From assembly GCF_002752675.1 (NCBI RefSeq), contig NZ_CP024608.1, positions 5,642,001 through 5,706,000 on the forward strand: DNA of 64,000 nucleotides, in the 5' to 3' direction. A program made the position numbers and the translations under genes. The notes beneath the pieces were generated by a model. The model made no database searches. It had not been told where the DNA came from and saw only the letters and a list, made by a program, of their open reading frames with translations. The stretch comes from Massilia violaceinigra. Its GTDB lineage: Bacteria > Pseudomonadota > Gammaproteobacteria > Burkholderiales > Burkholderiaceae_D. Below, piece after piece: positions 33,648 through 42,697 of the stretch. How positions within the stretch are numbered: position 1 is the stretch's first letter; every line of letters starts with the position of its first letter.

Positions 33648-35837
33648 CTACGCCGTGGCCAGCTTCAAACAAAGGCCCACGAACGCTTCCGCGCCCCAGC
33701 CAACATAGCCGCTGTCGACGATGGTGCGGTCGCTCGCGCCCAGGCGGATCACATAGCCGCACCTGGGCATGCCGCTCGTGTCGAGACGCCACACGCCGCC
33801 TTCGCCCGTGGTCGGCACCGCCGGGTAGGTACGCGGCAGCGGCAGCGGCGCCGTGAAGTTGCCGCCCAGCGCGGGCTGCACCGACACACTCAGGCTGCTG
33901 AAATGCTGGCCGCTGACCTGATACGTGCCTTCGATAACGTCACCGATGACGAAATCGGCACAGCTGCTTGTTTCCGTTGTTATTTTGAAACTTCCGGCCG
34001 GAATTCGCGGCCCGGCGTTGTCCAGGCGCACGATTGAGGGATTACCCGCATACACCACATTGGCGGCATCCTTGACTTCCATCCGCACCTGCCACGCGCC
34101 GGTCTTGCCGGCAGTATCCCAGCGCGCCAGTACATTCCCCAGCACAAAGATCTCGGCATTGCCGGGCGCGCCCGTGCGGTCTTCCTGATAAGTATAGAAA
34201 CCGGCCGCGTCGACCGCCTGCGGGATCGTCGGCAGGAAACTCCATACTCCATCGAGCAACTGGCTGCGCGCCAGCGGAAAGGTGTTGGCAAGCAACTGGT
34301 CGCCGTTCCCGCCGTTGACGATGACGCGGTACTTCAGGGGGCCGGCACCGCTGCTGATATCGGTCGGGTTGGCGATATGGCCAGTAATGACGACTTCGCC
34401 CCCAAACGGACTTTGCACCGCTGTAAAGCCGGCCAGTTGCGCCGGGCCGCTGGCGTAGCCGGCGCCGTCGATGTCGGTCAGCGCCATGCTGCCGATGGTG
34501 TCGATGATCGGCTGGCGACCGGTCGGCGCCGGCCCCCTGCCCGCGCGGACATGCACCAGCGTGTCGAGCCGGTTGCCCCAAACGGGAATGTAGTCGGGAT
34601 TGTCGCACGGCGCGCCCACCTGCCACGACAGGGTGGCGCGGATCGGCACCAGCACCGGCCCTTCCTGGCAGGTGCGGCGATAGCGGTCCAGGTCGACCGG
34701 CAGGAACACCGAGTATTCAAGTCCCTCGCGCGGCATGCGCCCGATATCGTGCACGGTGACCGAGGTGGTGCCAAGACAGGTCGCGAACGTGCCGTCATCC
34801 TTGAAGTCGCCCCAGAAGGTAACGAACTCCTTGCTGCCGGCCGTGCACGGGCCGCCGGAGTAGCCGTTCGGCAGCTTGATACGCAGGACGCCGACCAGCG
34901 TGTCCTGCTCGTAATTGAGGCCAATGCATTCGAGCTGCTCGTAGCGGGTGCTGCTTTGCGCGGGGAACAGGGTGTCGGCGATGTCGACGTCGAGCTCGGT
35001 CAGCACGCCCGTGAAACCCGGCGCCATCAGGACATCGGTCAGTTCGGGCTGGCTGACCAGGTCGTGCAGCTCGCCGAGCGCGTAGCGGTGCGGCTCGACG
35101 TCGCGGCCCTTGTACAAGGCTTGCAATTCGCGCGTACCGAGTACTTTCGGCGGGCTGATCTTCACTTCCTGTTTGGCGTCGATCATTTCGGCGAGCACCG
35201 GCGGCAGCGACAGCCCGGCATGCTGGAGCAGATCCTCGATCAGGATGGTGCGCAGCGGATCGACCCGGATGTGGGTGTTGTGGATATTGCCCCAGACCGG
35301 CACGAAATTGGGCGTGTCCGGCGGCGGCGGCACGTTCCACGCCAAAATCGCGCGCACCAGCCAGGTATTGTCGAGAAAGCAGAAGCGCTTGGCCGGGTCG
35401 ATGCGCAGGGTCACCGCGTATTCCAGGCGGCGGCGCCCGGTGCTCCCTTCGGGAATATCGAACGCGAAAAAGCTGGTCAGGCCGGCATCCTGCCAGCTTG
35501 CGCCGTCGTCGCTCGACAGATAAAAGCGCACGTATTCCTGCGAGCCGGACGAACAGATGCCGCCGCCGTAACCGTTCGGCTGGAAAATGTAGACCACCGC
35601 GTCGAGCCGGTTAAACTGCGGCTGGAATCCGACGCAGGCCAGGCGCTCGTAGGTGGTGTTGAGCTTGATGTTGAGGACCGGTGGAAACGGGCTCGCCTGG
35701 ATGTTGCCGAAGTAATTGGGGTTGGTCATCACCAGCGCGCGGAACCTGGCGCGCTCTTCCGGCACGATGGGCGGCGGCGGACTCTTGGCCTCGGGCTGCC
35801 TTGACGCTTGCTTGCGTCCGGAATCGTCGGTTTTCAT
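33648..35837 (-). CDS. Uncharacterised protein with an internal tandem duplication
   Basis: 729 residues with no signal peptide, starting MKTDDSGRKQASRQPEAK. Two copies of a domain of roughly 170 residues are evident. The first (about 40–205) has YERLACVGFQ…QPNGYGGGICSSGSQEYVRF…PNFVPVWGN. The second (about 298–460) has YEQLECIGLN…LPNGYSGGPCTAGSKEFVTF…PDYIPVWGN. Each keeps a Cys near its start, the NGY(G/S)GG turn, a second Cys and the closing PVWGN. The C-terminal 270 residues are beta-rich. No family or enzyme motif is recognised. The gene stands alone with 34 bp of poor ribosome site upstream. Confidence 0.82.
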   Translation of the reverse strand: MKTDDSGRKQASRQPEAKSPPPPIVPEERARFRALVMTNPNYFGNIQASPFPPVLNIKLNTTYERLACVGFQPQFNRLDAVVYIFQPNGYGGGICSSGSQEYVRFYLSSDDGASWQDAGLTSFFAFDIPEGSTGRRRLEYAVTLRIDPAKRFCFLDNTWLVRAILAWNVPPPPDTPNFVPVWGNIHNTHIRVDPLRTILIEDLLQHAGLSLPPVLAEMIDAKQEVKISPPKVLGTRELQALYKGRDVEPHRYALGELHDLVSQPELTDVLMAPGFTGVLTELDVDIADTLFPAQSSTRYEQLECIGLNYEQDTLVGVLRIKLPNGYSGGPCTAGSKEFVTFWGDFKDDGTFATCLGTTSVTVHDIGRMPREGLEYSVFLPVDLDRYRRTCQEGPVLVPIRATLSWQVGAPCDNPDYIPVWGNRLDTLVHVRAGRGPAPTGRQPIIDTIGSMALTDIDGAGYASGPAQLAGFTAVQSPFGGEVVITGHIANPTDISSGAGPLKYRVIVNGGNGDQLLANTFPLARSQLLDGVWSFLPTIPQAVDAAGFYTYQEDRTGAPGNAEIFVLGNVLARWDTAGKTGAWQVRMEVKDAANVVYAGNPSIVRLDNAGPRIPAGSFKITTETSSCADFVIGDVIEGTYQVSGQHFSSLSVSVQPALGGNFTAPLPLPRTYPAVPTTGEGGVWRLDTSGMPRCGYVIRLGASDRTIVDSGYVGWGAEAFVGLCLKLATA

Positions 35838-35955
35838 TATGGGTGCTCCTCATGGGTGGGGTACACAGCGCAGTGTGAACCGCCAATAGAAGAGCTCGCT
35901 TATCGTGCGTCAAAGCCCGACAGCGACGCCGGACTTTACAATTTTGCGTGGAAAA

Positions 35956-36672
35956 TCAGTGCCTTGCCGCGATCATGCGGGTCAGGACCAGGGCCGCCAG
36001 CGCGGCCAGCAGGTGCTTGAGCGTGTGGCCGCTGACGGCGTGGATGGCGTTCAGGATGGCGCCATCGGCCAGTTCGCACAGCTTGGCGAGCACGTACAGG
36101 CCGATGGCGACACCAAACGCCCGCCGCTGCGCGGGCGCGGCGCCAGTCTGCCACTGCAGCAGCGGCACCAGCACCAGCGGGGCCAGCTGGATCAGCAGGT
36201 AAGGGCCGAGGTTGCCGGTGGCCGACCACCAGAACACACTGGCCGCTCCCAAGCCGCACAGCACGGCCAGGGTGGGCAGCGGCGCGAAGCGCGCGGGGAA
36301 GGCATCGTCCAGCGCGGCGGCGAGCAGCGACACGCAGGCCAGCGCGATCGGCAGGCGGTCCCAGATCAGGCGTGTGTCGTCAGGGGCCAGGTGATACCAG
36401 GAGGAGCCGACGCCGGTCAGCACGATCGCGACGAAGAACATGGTGTGGGCGGCCCGCGCGGGGCGCACGTGCAGCAGGCCGAACAAGCCGATGACCAGGA
36501 AACCAAGGTTGGACAGCACATCGGCGGCGTTGGCCAGGCCCGAGAGCGGGCGCTCGTCGGCGAAGGCGTGGTAACCCGCGGGCTGCAGGATCGGACCGGC
36601 CAGCAGCATGGCGGCGGCCAGGAAGGCGGCAACGTACAGGGCGATGTTGGGTCGGGCGTGGGCGAGCTGCAT
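35956..36672 (-). CDS. Ceramidase-like seven-helix membrane protein
   Basis: 238 residues from the ATG at 36672, preceded by AAAGGAC; longer frames upstream were rejected because the added part is low-complexity and non-hydrophobic. Seven hydrophobic helices can be counted. Features of the alkaline ceramidase/CREST superfamily are SNLGFLVIGLFGLLH, a serine and histidine in SSWYHLAP, an aspartate in RLIWDRLPIAL, and a C-terminal HTLKHLLAALAAL. In that family Ser, Asp and His residues hold a catalytic zinc that hydrolyses amide-linked lipids. Whether this bacterial protein is a lipid hydrolase is unproven. No operon partner is visible. Confidence 0.75.
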   Translation of the reverse strand: MQLAHARPNIALYVAAFLAAAMLLAGPILQPAGYHAFADERPLSGLANAADVLSNLGFLVIGLFGLLHVRPARAAHTMFFVAIVLTGVGSSWYHLAPDDTRLIWDRLPIALACVSLLAAALDDAFPARFAPLPTLAVLCGLGAASVFWWSATGNLGPYLLIQLAPLVLVPLLQWQTGAAPAQRRAFGVAIGLYVLAKLCELADGAILNAIHAVSGHTLKHLLAALAALVLTRMIAARH

Positions 36673-36829
36673 GACGGTCCTTTGCTGTGAAGTGGAGGTC
36701 ACTGTGCATCGGATTGGCGCGGATGGGGTAACGGCAGCGGCAAGCACCGTGGGGCGGAACACTGAGTGGCGGATGTCGATACCTTGCCTGATTTCATGTG
36801 CGGCCGGACCGCCCGCCTGCACGCATTGA

Positions 36830-37093
36830 GCGGGCATAAAAACAGCGTCCGGCGCGCTTGTTTTATCCGGAGGCCGGATTCGCGGCGACGATGAATGGTT
36901 CGACGACACGCTGTTCGGCGTCGGCGGACCCGGCATCGACCGCGTCGGAGTGGACGGGAGTTTCTCGCTGTCGGCCATCGTCCCGGCCAGCGAGCTGAAC
37001 GAAGACTGGGGCCAGGATGAGGTGTATGCCGTGGTCAGCGTGGAAGAACTAAGTGGTTCCTTCAAGAGCCACACGATCAAGCGCGACTTCTAA
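36830..37093 (+). pseudogene. C-terminal fragment of a lost gene
   Basis: An open frame of 87 codons ends at TAA 37091–37093 and has no start codon near its 5' end. It reads …LVLSGGRIRGDDEWFDDTL… and ends …SFKSHTIKRDF, an acidic, beta-rich sequence with codon use like the neighbouring genes. Upstream it is closed by TGA 36827–36829, and the only in-frame start (a GTG near 36949) is internal to the conserved-looking part. It looks like the tail of a secreted or surface protein cut off by deletion or insertion. A strong hairpin follows it, as after a normal gene. The family is not recognised. Confidence 0.5.
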
Positions 37094-37100
37094 GGCCGAT

Positions 37101-37129
37101 CCCCTCGCCGCCACCAGCACGGCGAGGGG
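37101..37129. terminator. Hairpin between convergent reading frames
   Basis: CCCCTCGCCG and CGGCGAGGGG form a perfect 10-bp stem with a 9-base loop, seven bases after the gene fragment and ten bases before the prolyl oligopeptidase stop. No long T-run follows on either strand. Confidence 0.5.
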
Positions 37130-37138
37130 ACGACGGGT

Positions 37139-39313
37139 TTACTGCGCCGCCACCTTGGCCGGCTCGTTCATGCGCAAGGCGCGGCTCAGGAAGCCCCAAC
37201 GGTCGGCCACTTCCTCGATCATCTTGGTGGTCGGCTTGCCGGCGCCATGGCCCGCCTTCACATCGATGCGGATCAGGATCGGCGCCGCGCCTGCCTGGGC
37301 TGCCTGCGCCGCCGCCGCGAACTTGAAGCTGTGCGCCGGCACCACGCGGTCGTCATGGTCGGCCGTGGTGATCATGGTCGCCGGGTAGCACGATCCCGCC
37401 TTCAGGTTATGCAGGGGCGAATACTTCACCAGCGCCTTGAATTCATCCGCATTGTCGGACGAACCGTAATCCGAAATCCACGCCCAGCCGATCGTGAATT
37501 TATGGAAGCGCAGCATATCGAGCACGCCCACCTGCGGAATAGCCGCCGCGAACAGTTCCGGACGCTGCGTCATCGCCGCACCGACCAGCAGGCCGCCATT
37601 GCTGCCGCCACCGATGGCCAGCTTCGCCGGCGAGGTCACCTTGTTCGCCACCAGCCACTCGGCCGCGCCGATGAAGTCGTCGAACACGTTCTGCTTTTGC
37701 AGCTTGGTGCCCGCCGTGTGCCAGCCTTGGCCGTATTCGCCGCCGCCGCGCAGGTTGGCCACCACGTACACGCCGCCCATTTCCATCCACGCCAGGTTGG
37801 CCGTCGAGAAGCTCGGGGTCAGCGAGACGTTAAAGCCGCCGTAGCCGTACAGGTAGGTCGGATTGCTGCCATCGAGCTTGAGGCCCTTTTTTGAGACGAT
37901 GAACATCGGCACCTTGGTGCCATCGCGGCTCGTGTAAAACTGCTGGCGCGTTTCGTAGGCGTTCGGATCGAAGTCCACGATCGGCTTGCGGAACACCGTG
38001 CTCACGCCGGTTTTCATGTCCAGGCGGTAGGTGGTGGTCGGGTTGGTGAAGCCGGTGAACGAGTAGAAGGTCTCGCTGTCGCCACGCTTGCCGTCAAAGC
38101 CGGACACCGAGCCGATACCCGGCAACGCGATGTCGCGTACCAGCTTGCCCTTGCGGTCCATGACCTTGACCACGCTGCGCGCGTCGGCCAGGTACTCGGC
38201 GATGAACTGGTTGTTCACCAGCGAGACGCCGACCAGGGTGTGCGCGGTCTCGGGGATGATCTCTTTCCACTGCTTCTCGGCCGGCTTGCGGATGTCGATG
38301 GCGATCAGGCGCGAACGCGTGGCGTTCTTGTCGGTACTGAAGTAGAACACCGGGCCATCGTTGTCGATGAAGTTGTAAAAGGCCTCGAAATTGTCAATCA
38401 GCGGCACGACCTTGGAACCCGGCTTGGTCAGGTCCTTGTAGAACATGCGAGATTTCTGCGCGGAGCCCTTGTAGGCGGTGATGATCAGGTATTTGCCGTC
38501 GTTACTCACCTCGCCGCCGAAGCCCCATTCCTTTTCGTCCGGACGGTCGTAGACCAGGGTGTCTTCGCTCTGCGGGGTGCCGACCTTGTGGTAGTACAGC
38601 TTCTGGAAGTAGTTGATGCCGGCCAGCTTGGCCGCTTCTTCCGGCGCGTCGTAGCGGCTGTAGAAGAAGCCCTTGCCATCCTTGGTCCAGGAGGCGCCGG
38701 AGAACTTGACCCACTTCAGATGGTCGTCCAGGTCCTTGCCGGTGTCGATGTCGCGCACCTTCCACTCGTTCCAGTCGGAGCCCGATGCGGCGGTGCCGTA
38801 GGCGAGGTATTTGCCGTCCGGGCTCACTGCGGTTCCGGCCAGGGCCACGGTGCCGTCGGCGGCCAGGGTGTTCGGGTCCAGCAGCAGGCGCGGCTCGTCG
38901 CTCAGCGACTTCATCGTGAACAGCACCGCCTGGTTCTGCAAGCCGTTATTGCGGCTGTAGAAATAGCGCCCGCTTTCCTTGTACGGCACGCTGTAGCGCT
39001 CGTAGTTCCACAGCTTGGTCAGGCGCTCCTTGATGGCCGCGCGCTCGCCGATCTGGCCGAGGTAGGACTGGGTGACCTTGTTCTGGGCGTCGACCCACTC
39101 CTTGGTCTCGGCGCTGTTGGCGTCTTCGAGCCAGCGGTACGGGTCGGCGATGCTGGTGCCGTGATACATATCCTGCTGCTCGACTTTTTTCGTGACCGGA
39201 TAGGTCGTTGGCGTGCCGCCGGGTGCGCAAGCCGGGGTCGGGGCCTGGGCCAGAGCCTGGCCGCCGAATGCGGCGAGCAGGCTGGCGACGAGGACTGCAT
39301 GTCTCATTTGCAT
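37139..39313 (-). CDS. Prolyl oligopeptidase (S9A family), exported
   Basis: 724 residues from the ATG at 39313, chosen over 39340 because it puts MQMRHAVLVASLLAAFGG directly at the signal peptide, which ends near ALAQA. Residues 50–430 form the seven-bladed propeller that limits access to small peptides. The hydrolase part holds the nucleophile Ser571 in GGGSNGG, the aspartate in TADHDDRVVP and the histidine in KAGHGAGKP. It cleaves short peptides after proline in the periplasm or outside the cell. The gene stands alone between two hairpin-bounded gaps. Confidence 0.95.
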   Translation of the reverse strand: MQMRHAVLVASLLAAFGGQALAQAPTPACAPGGTPTTYPVTKKVEQQDMYHGTSIADPYRWLEDANSAETKEWVDAQNKVTQSYLGQIGERAAIKERLTKLWNYERYSVPYKESGRYFYSRNNGLQNQAVLFTMKSLSDEPRLLLDPNTLAADGTVALAGTAVSPDGKYLAYGTAASGSDWNEWKVRDIDTGKDLDDHLKWVKFSGASWTKDGKGFFYSRYDAPEEAAKLAGINYFQKLYYHKVGTPQSEDTLVYDRPDEKEWGFGGEVSNDGKYLIITAYKGSAQKSRMFYKDLTKPGSKVVPLIDNFEAFYNFIDNDGPVFYFSTDKNATRSRLIAIDIRKPAEKQWKEIIPETAHTLVGVSLVNNQFIAEYLADARSVVKVMDRKGKLVRDIALPGIGSVSGFDGKRGDSETFYSFTGFTNPTTTYRLDMKTGVSTVFRKPIVDFDPNAYETRQQFYTSRDGTKVPMFIVSKKGLKLDGSNPTYLYGYGGFNVSLTPSFSTANLAWMEMGGVYVVANLRGGGEYGQGWHTAGTKLQKQNVFDDFIGAAEWLVANKVTSPAKLAIGGGSNGGLLVGAAMTQRPELFAAAIPQVGVLDMLRFHKFTIGWAWISDYGSSDNADEFKALVKYSPLHNLKAGSCYPATMITTADHDDRVVPAHSFKFAAAAQAAQAGAAPILIRIDVKAGHGAGKPTTKMIEEVADRWGFLSRALRMNEPAKVAAQ

Positions 39314-39411
39314 GGTTCTGTCTCTTGATGGGATGGGCAACTTTGCCGGGGACGATAATAGCGCGAAATCCGGGCCGTGGCGATGACCGGCCGCGCATCA
39401 CAGCGGGCGAA

Positions 39412-41823
39412 TCAGGCCGAACCGACCGTATCCGAATACGGCAGCGCCGACCTGGCCGGCGGGGTCCAGGCGGCGATCCAGCCAACCAGCTTGTCGGCCG
39501 CGATCGGGCGGCTCATGAAGTAGCCCTGGCCCTGGTCGCAGCCGAGCGCGGCCAGCAGGCGCCATACGGCCTCGCTCTCGATGCCCTCGGCCACCACGCG
39601 CAAGCCCATGTTGTGACCCAGGTCGATGGTCGAGCGCACGATCTTGGTGTCGCCGATATCGTTTTCCATGTTCAGCACGAACGACTTGTCGATCTTGAGT
39701 TCATCGACCGGCAGGCGCTTGAGGTAGGCGAGCGACGAGTAGCCGGTGCCGAAGTCGTCGATCGACAAATCGACGCCCATGGCGTGCAGGCGCTCGAGCG
39801 TCTGCTGGGCGCGCACCGGGTCGTCCATGATCGCGCTCTCGGTGATTTCGAGGCAGAACGAGCCGGCCGCCAGCTGGTGGCGCGTGAGAATGTCCCTGAA
39901 CTTGGCCGGCAGGTCCTGGTCGAGCAGGTCGCGCGTGGACAGGTTGACCGAGATTTTCAGATGGATGCCCTGCCGCTGCAACTGGCTGCACAGCGCCCCC
40001 GACTGGTCCAGCACCCAGCGCGTGAGCACGCGGATAAAGCCGGTCTGCTCGGCGAACGGAATGAACTCGTCCGGGAACACGTTGCCGCGCTCCGGATGGG
40101 CCCAGCGCACCAGCGACTCCACGCCCACCACTTCGCCGGTATCGAGCCGGATCTTGGGCTGCACGTGCAGGCGGAATTCGTTGCGCTCGATGGCGTTGCG
40201 CAGTTCCGTGAGCAGGCTCAGGGACTTGGCGCTGGACTTGTCCATGGCGGCGTCGTAGGCCACGGCGCCGTCGTTGCGCTGCTTGGCGGCGTACATCGCC
40301 ACTTCGGCCATCGACAGCAGCGACTCGGGATCGGCGCCGTTGATCGGAAAGGCGGCCATGCCGAGACCGGCGCCGATGTCGACCGTCTGGTCTTCCAGCG
40401 AGAGCGGCGCTTCGAGCGCGCGCAGGATGCCCGCGGCGACCTTGTGCGCATGGTCGATCGAGGACGCCGGCAGCAGCACCACGAATTCGTCGCCGCCCAG
40501 GCGCGCCAGGCAGGCTTGCGGCTGGGTCTCGCCGAGCAGCGCGCGCAGGCGCTCGGCCACCTTTTGCAGCAGGACGTCGCCGAAAGCGTGGCCCATGACG
40601 TCGTTGACGTGCTTGAAGCGGTCCAGGTCCATCATCAGCACGAACACTACGTGCTCGCGCTGGCGCGCCTCGGCCAGCGCCTCGCCCAGCTGCAGCACGA
40701 ACTGGGCGCGGTTGGGCAGGTCGGTCAGCGAATCCCAGTAGGCCAGACGGCGGATTTCCTGTTCGCGCTTGGCGATCCCGTCGCGCATGCCGGCGAAGGC
40801 CTTGGCCAGGGCCCCGATTTCATCCTTGCGTGCGAGGTCGATGCGGCCGTCGTAGTCGCCCAGTTCCATGCGCCGCGCGGTGCCGGCCAGGTGGCGCAGC
40901 GGCTGCGCGATGCGCATCGCGGTGATCACCGCCACCCCGCAGGCGACCAGGGTGGCGACGATGGTGAGGATCATCAGGGTGCGCTGCAGGCTGGTGTATT
41001 CGGCGGTGGCGTCGTCGATCGAGCGCGCCAGCACCACGTCGGCGTGGCGTCCGCCCTCGAGGCCGAGCGGCAGCAGGCGCGCGCTGTAGCGAATGCCGCC
41101 GGCGTCGAGATCGAACGGGCGCGCCAGGTTCTCGGGCAGCGCCTGCAGCGCGCGCGCCACGGCCGGCATGGCCGCGGCGGGCAGGGTCGACTCGAACGGC
41201 GTCCACGGGCCGTCCGGCTGGCGCGTGAAGATCGCCACTTCCAGCTGCGAGAGCTGGCGCATGTCGAGCACCAGCTGGCGGTCGAGCACGAAACCCATCA
41301 CCACCCAGGCGATGGTGACCGGCGCCTTGACCGGCATGATCACCACCTGCACCGGGCGCTGGTCGACAATGGCGACCGCGCTGGCGCCATCGTTCTGCTC
41401 GGCCTGGTCGAGCAGGCCGAGGACCAGCTTTTCGAGCGAGCCGTTCTTGACGATGCCGTTTTCGACGGTGACGCGGCGTTCGCCATCGATCAGCATGGTC
41501 AGGTCGGCGCGCGCGCGGCGCCCGCTGTTGACCAGCGCCGAGGCGATGGTGGCGCGGTCGTCCTCGTCGCCGTTGCCGATGGCTTGCACGAAGGCGGTGT
41601 CGCGCGCCAGCACCTGGGCGCTGAAGCGCTGCTTCTGGGCGTTCTGCTCCATCAGCTTGCGGAAGACTTTTTCGCCGTTGACCAGTTCGGTGGCGATGCT
41701 CGAGCGCGCGTTGGCATTGATGCCTTGCTCGATCACCACCAGGCCGATCGCCTGCACCGCCACGATCAGCACCAGGAACAGGGTGACGATGCGCCCTTCC
41801 AGGCTGTTGAAACGCAGCATCAT
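39412..41823 (-). CDS. Membrane-bound GGDEF/EAL cyclic-di-GMP enzyme
   Basis: 803 residues from ATG 41823, right after the stop of the cupredoxin gene. Order of parts: membrane helix (about 11–32), periplasmic sensor of about 250 residues, second helix (about 285–305), HAMP (to about 360), GGDEF (about 370–530) and EAL (about 545–790). The cyclase motif GGDEF is intact. The phosphodiesterase part has ESLVRW where the name motif reads EAL, an allowed variant that keeps the metal-binding glutamate, and DDFGTGYSS is intact. Both activities are therefore possible. Pairing with a methylamine-utilisation-like cupredoxin gene is often seen in betaproteobacteria; the signal sensed is unknown. Confidence 0.93.
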   Translation of the reverse strand: MMLRFNSLEGRIVTLFLVLIVAVQAIGLVVIEQGINANARSSIATELVNGEKVFRKLMEQNAQKQRFSAQVLARDTAFVQAIGNGDEDDRATIASALVNSGRRARADLTMLIDGERRVTVENGIVKNGSLEKLVLGLLDQAEQNDGASAVAIVDQRPVQVVIMPVKAPVTIAWVVMGFVLDRQLVLDMRQLSQLEVAIFTRQPDGPWTPFESTLPAAAMPAVARALQALPENLARPFDLDAGGIRYSARLLPLGLEGGRHADVVLARSIDDATAEYTSLQRTLMILTIVATLVACGVAVITAMRIAQPLRHLAGTARRMELGDYDGRIDLARKDEIGALAKAFAGMRDGIAKREQEIRRLAYWDSLTDLPNRAQFVLQLGEALAEARQREHVVFVLMMDLDRFKHVNDVMGHAFGDVLLQKVAERLRALLGETQPQACLARLGGDEFVVLLPASSIDHAHKVAAGILRALEAPLSLEDQTVDIGAGLGMAAFPINGADPESLLSMAEVAMYAAKQRNDGAVAYDAAMDKSSAKSLSLLTELRNAIERNEFRLHVQPKIRLDTGEVVGVESLVRWAHPERGNVFPDEFIPFAEQTGFIRVLTRWVLDQSGALCSQLQRQGIHLKISVNLSTRDLLDQDLPAKFRDILTRHQLAAGSFCLEITESAIMDDPVRAQQTLERLHAMGVDLSIDDFGTGYSSLAYLKRLPVDELKIDKSFVLNMENDIGDTKIVRSTIDLGHNMGLRVVAEGIESEAVWRLLAALGCDQGQGYFMSRPIAADKLVGWIAAWTPPARSALPYSDTVGSA

Positions 41824-41824
41824 G

Positions 41825-42472
41825 CTAGTAAGACGCACCGGCACCCGGCGAGTCGGCGTCCGGCGCGGGCGGCTTCATGGTGAGTTTGACGCTGGCGGCG
41901 GTGGCGCCCTCGCCCGGCTTGACCGCGACGGCTTGCTCGACGGCGGCGCCGGCCATGTTGAAGTGCCAGGACGAGAGCGTGTATTTACCGGCCGCGGGGA
42001 CCTCGATGCGGGCCACGCCGGCGGCGTCGGTCTTGGCGAAGAACGGGGTGTCGACCACCTTGATGTAAGCGAGCATGCGGTCGTGGATATTGCAGCCCAA
42101 AACGACGATGCCGGCCTTGTCGAACACCTGTGGCGTGGCCGCCACGCCGGAGTACAGCTTCTGGTCGAATTTCTTGGCGGGCGAGAAGGAGTAGATATGG
42201 TGCTTGACCTTGTCGTAGTTCGGGAACGAGACACGGCTGCCGGTCTGGATCACCGATACCAGCGGCAGGAAGCGCAGGCCGCGCTGCTCGATCTCGGCCG
42301 CCTTGAGCGTCTTTGGGACGGCCGCGCCGCCGTCCGGCTCGGCCGCCACCACCACGTCGGCCAGCGGCTTGCCGCTGCTGTCATTGACCTGCACCGTAAT
42401 GGCGGTGGCGGCAGCGGCGGCGCTGGCCAGCGACATCCCGGCACAGCTGATCAGACGAAGTAATGGTTTCAT
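41825..42472 (-). CDS. Periplasmic cupredoxin-like protein (methylamine utilisation protein family)
   Basis: 215 residues with a signal peptide ending at AAAAATA (about residue 23). The plastocyanin-like domain shows HHIYSFSPAKKF near residue 92 and VLGCNIHDRMLAY near 125. The Cys and His of the latter, together with an upstream His, are the likely copper ligands. The C-terminal part ends in an Ala/Pro-rich tail. Its stop lies one base before the start of the GGDEF/EAL gene, so the two are coupled, and the protein may be a periplasmic input to that sensor. That link is inference. Confidence 0.85.
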   Translation of the reverse strand: MKPLLRLISCAGMSLASAAAAATAITVQVNDSSGKPLADVVVAAEPDGGAAVPKTLKAAEIEQRGLRFLPLVSVIQTGSRVSFPNYDKVKHHIYSFSPAKKFDQKLYSGVAATPQVFDKAGIVVLGCNIHDRMLAYIKVVDTPFFAKTDAAGVARIEVPAAGKYTLSSWHFNMAGAAVEQAVAVKPGEGATAASVKLTMKPPAPDADSPGAGASY

Positions 42473-42697
42473 GGGCGCGCATCCAAGGTGGACAGAAATC
42501 CCGCAGGCACGCGGGGCAGTACAAGCCTTTCGGCGAGCCTGTCGGTGAGCCTATTGTAGCGTCTGGAAGAAAGTTCCGAGCAGAACTTTCAACCGAGTCA
42601 GGAGACTTGCAGGTCTTGGGATTTCGGCGCGGCATCAACCGGTGCGGCGGCACGTTAATAGAATGAACACGGTCCCGCCCTGCCGGGCGCGGGCCGC

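Noticed and set aside
34377..35804. 475-codon open frame on the plus strand
   Set aside because: Antisense to the internally duplicated protein, which has clear repeated motifs in its own frame.
39208..41883. 891-codon open frame on the plus strand
   Set aside because: Antisense to the GGDEF/EAL and prolyl oligopeptidase genes, whose motifs are complete; His/Gln/Arg-rich composition is that of a shadow.
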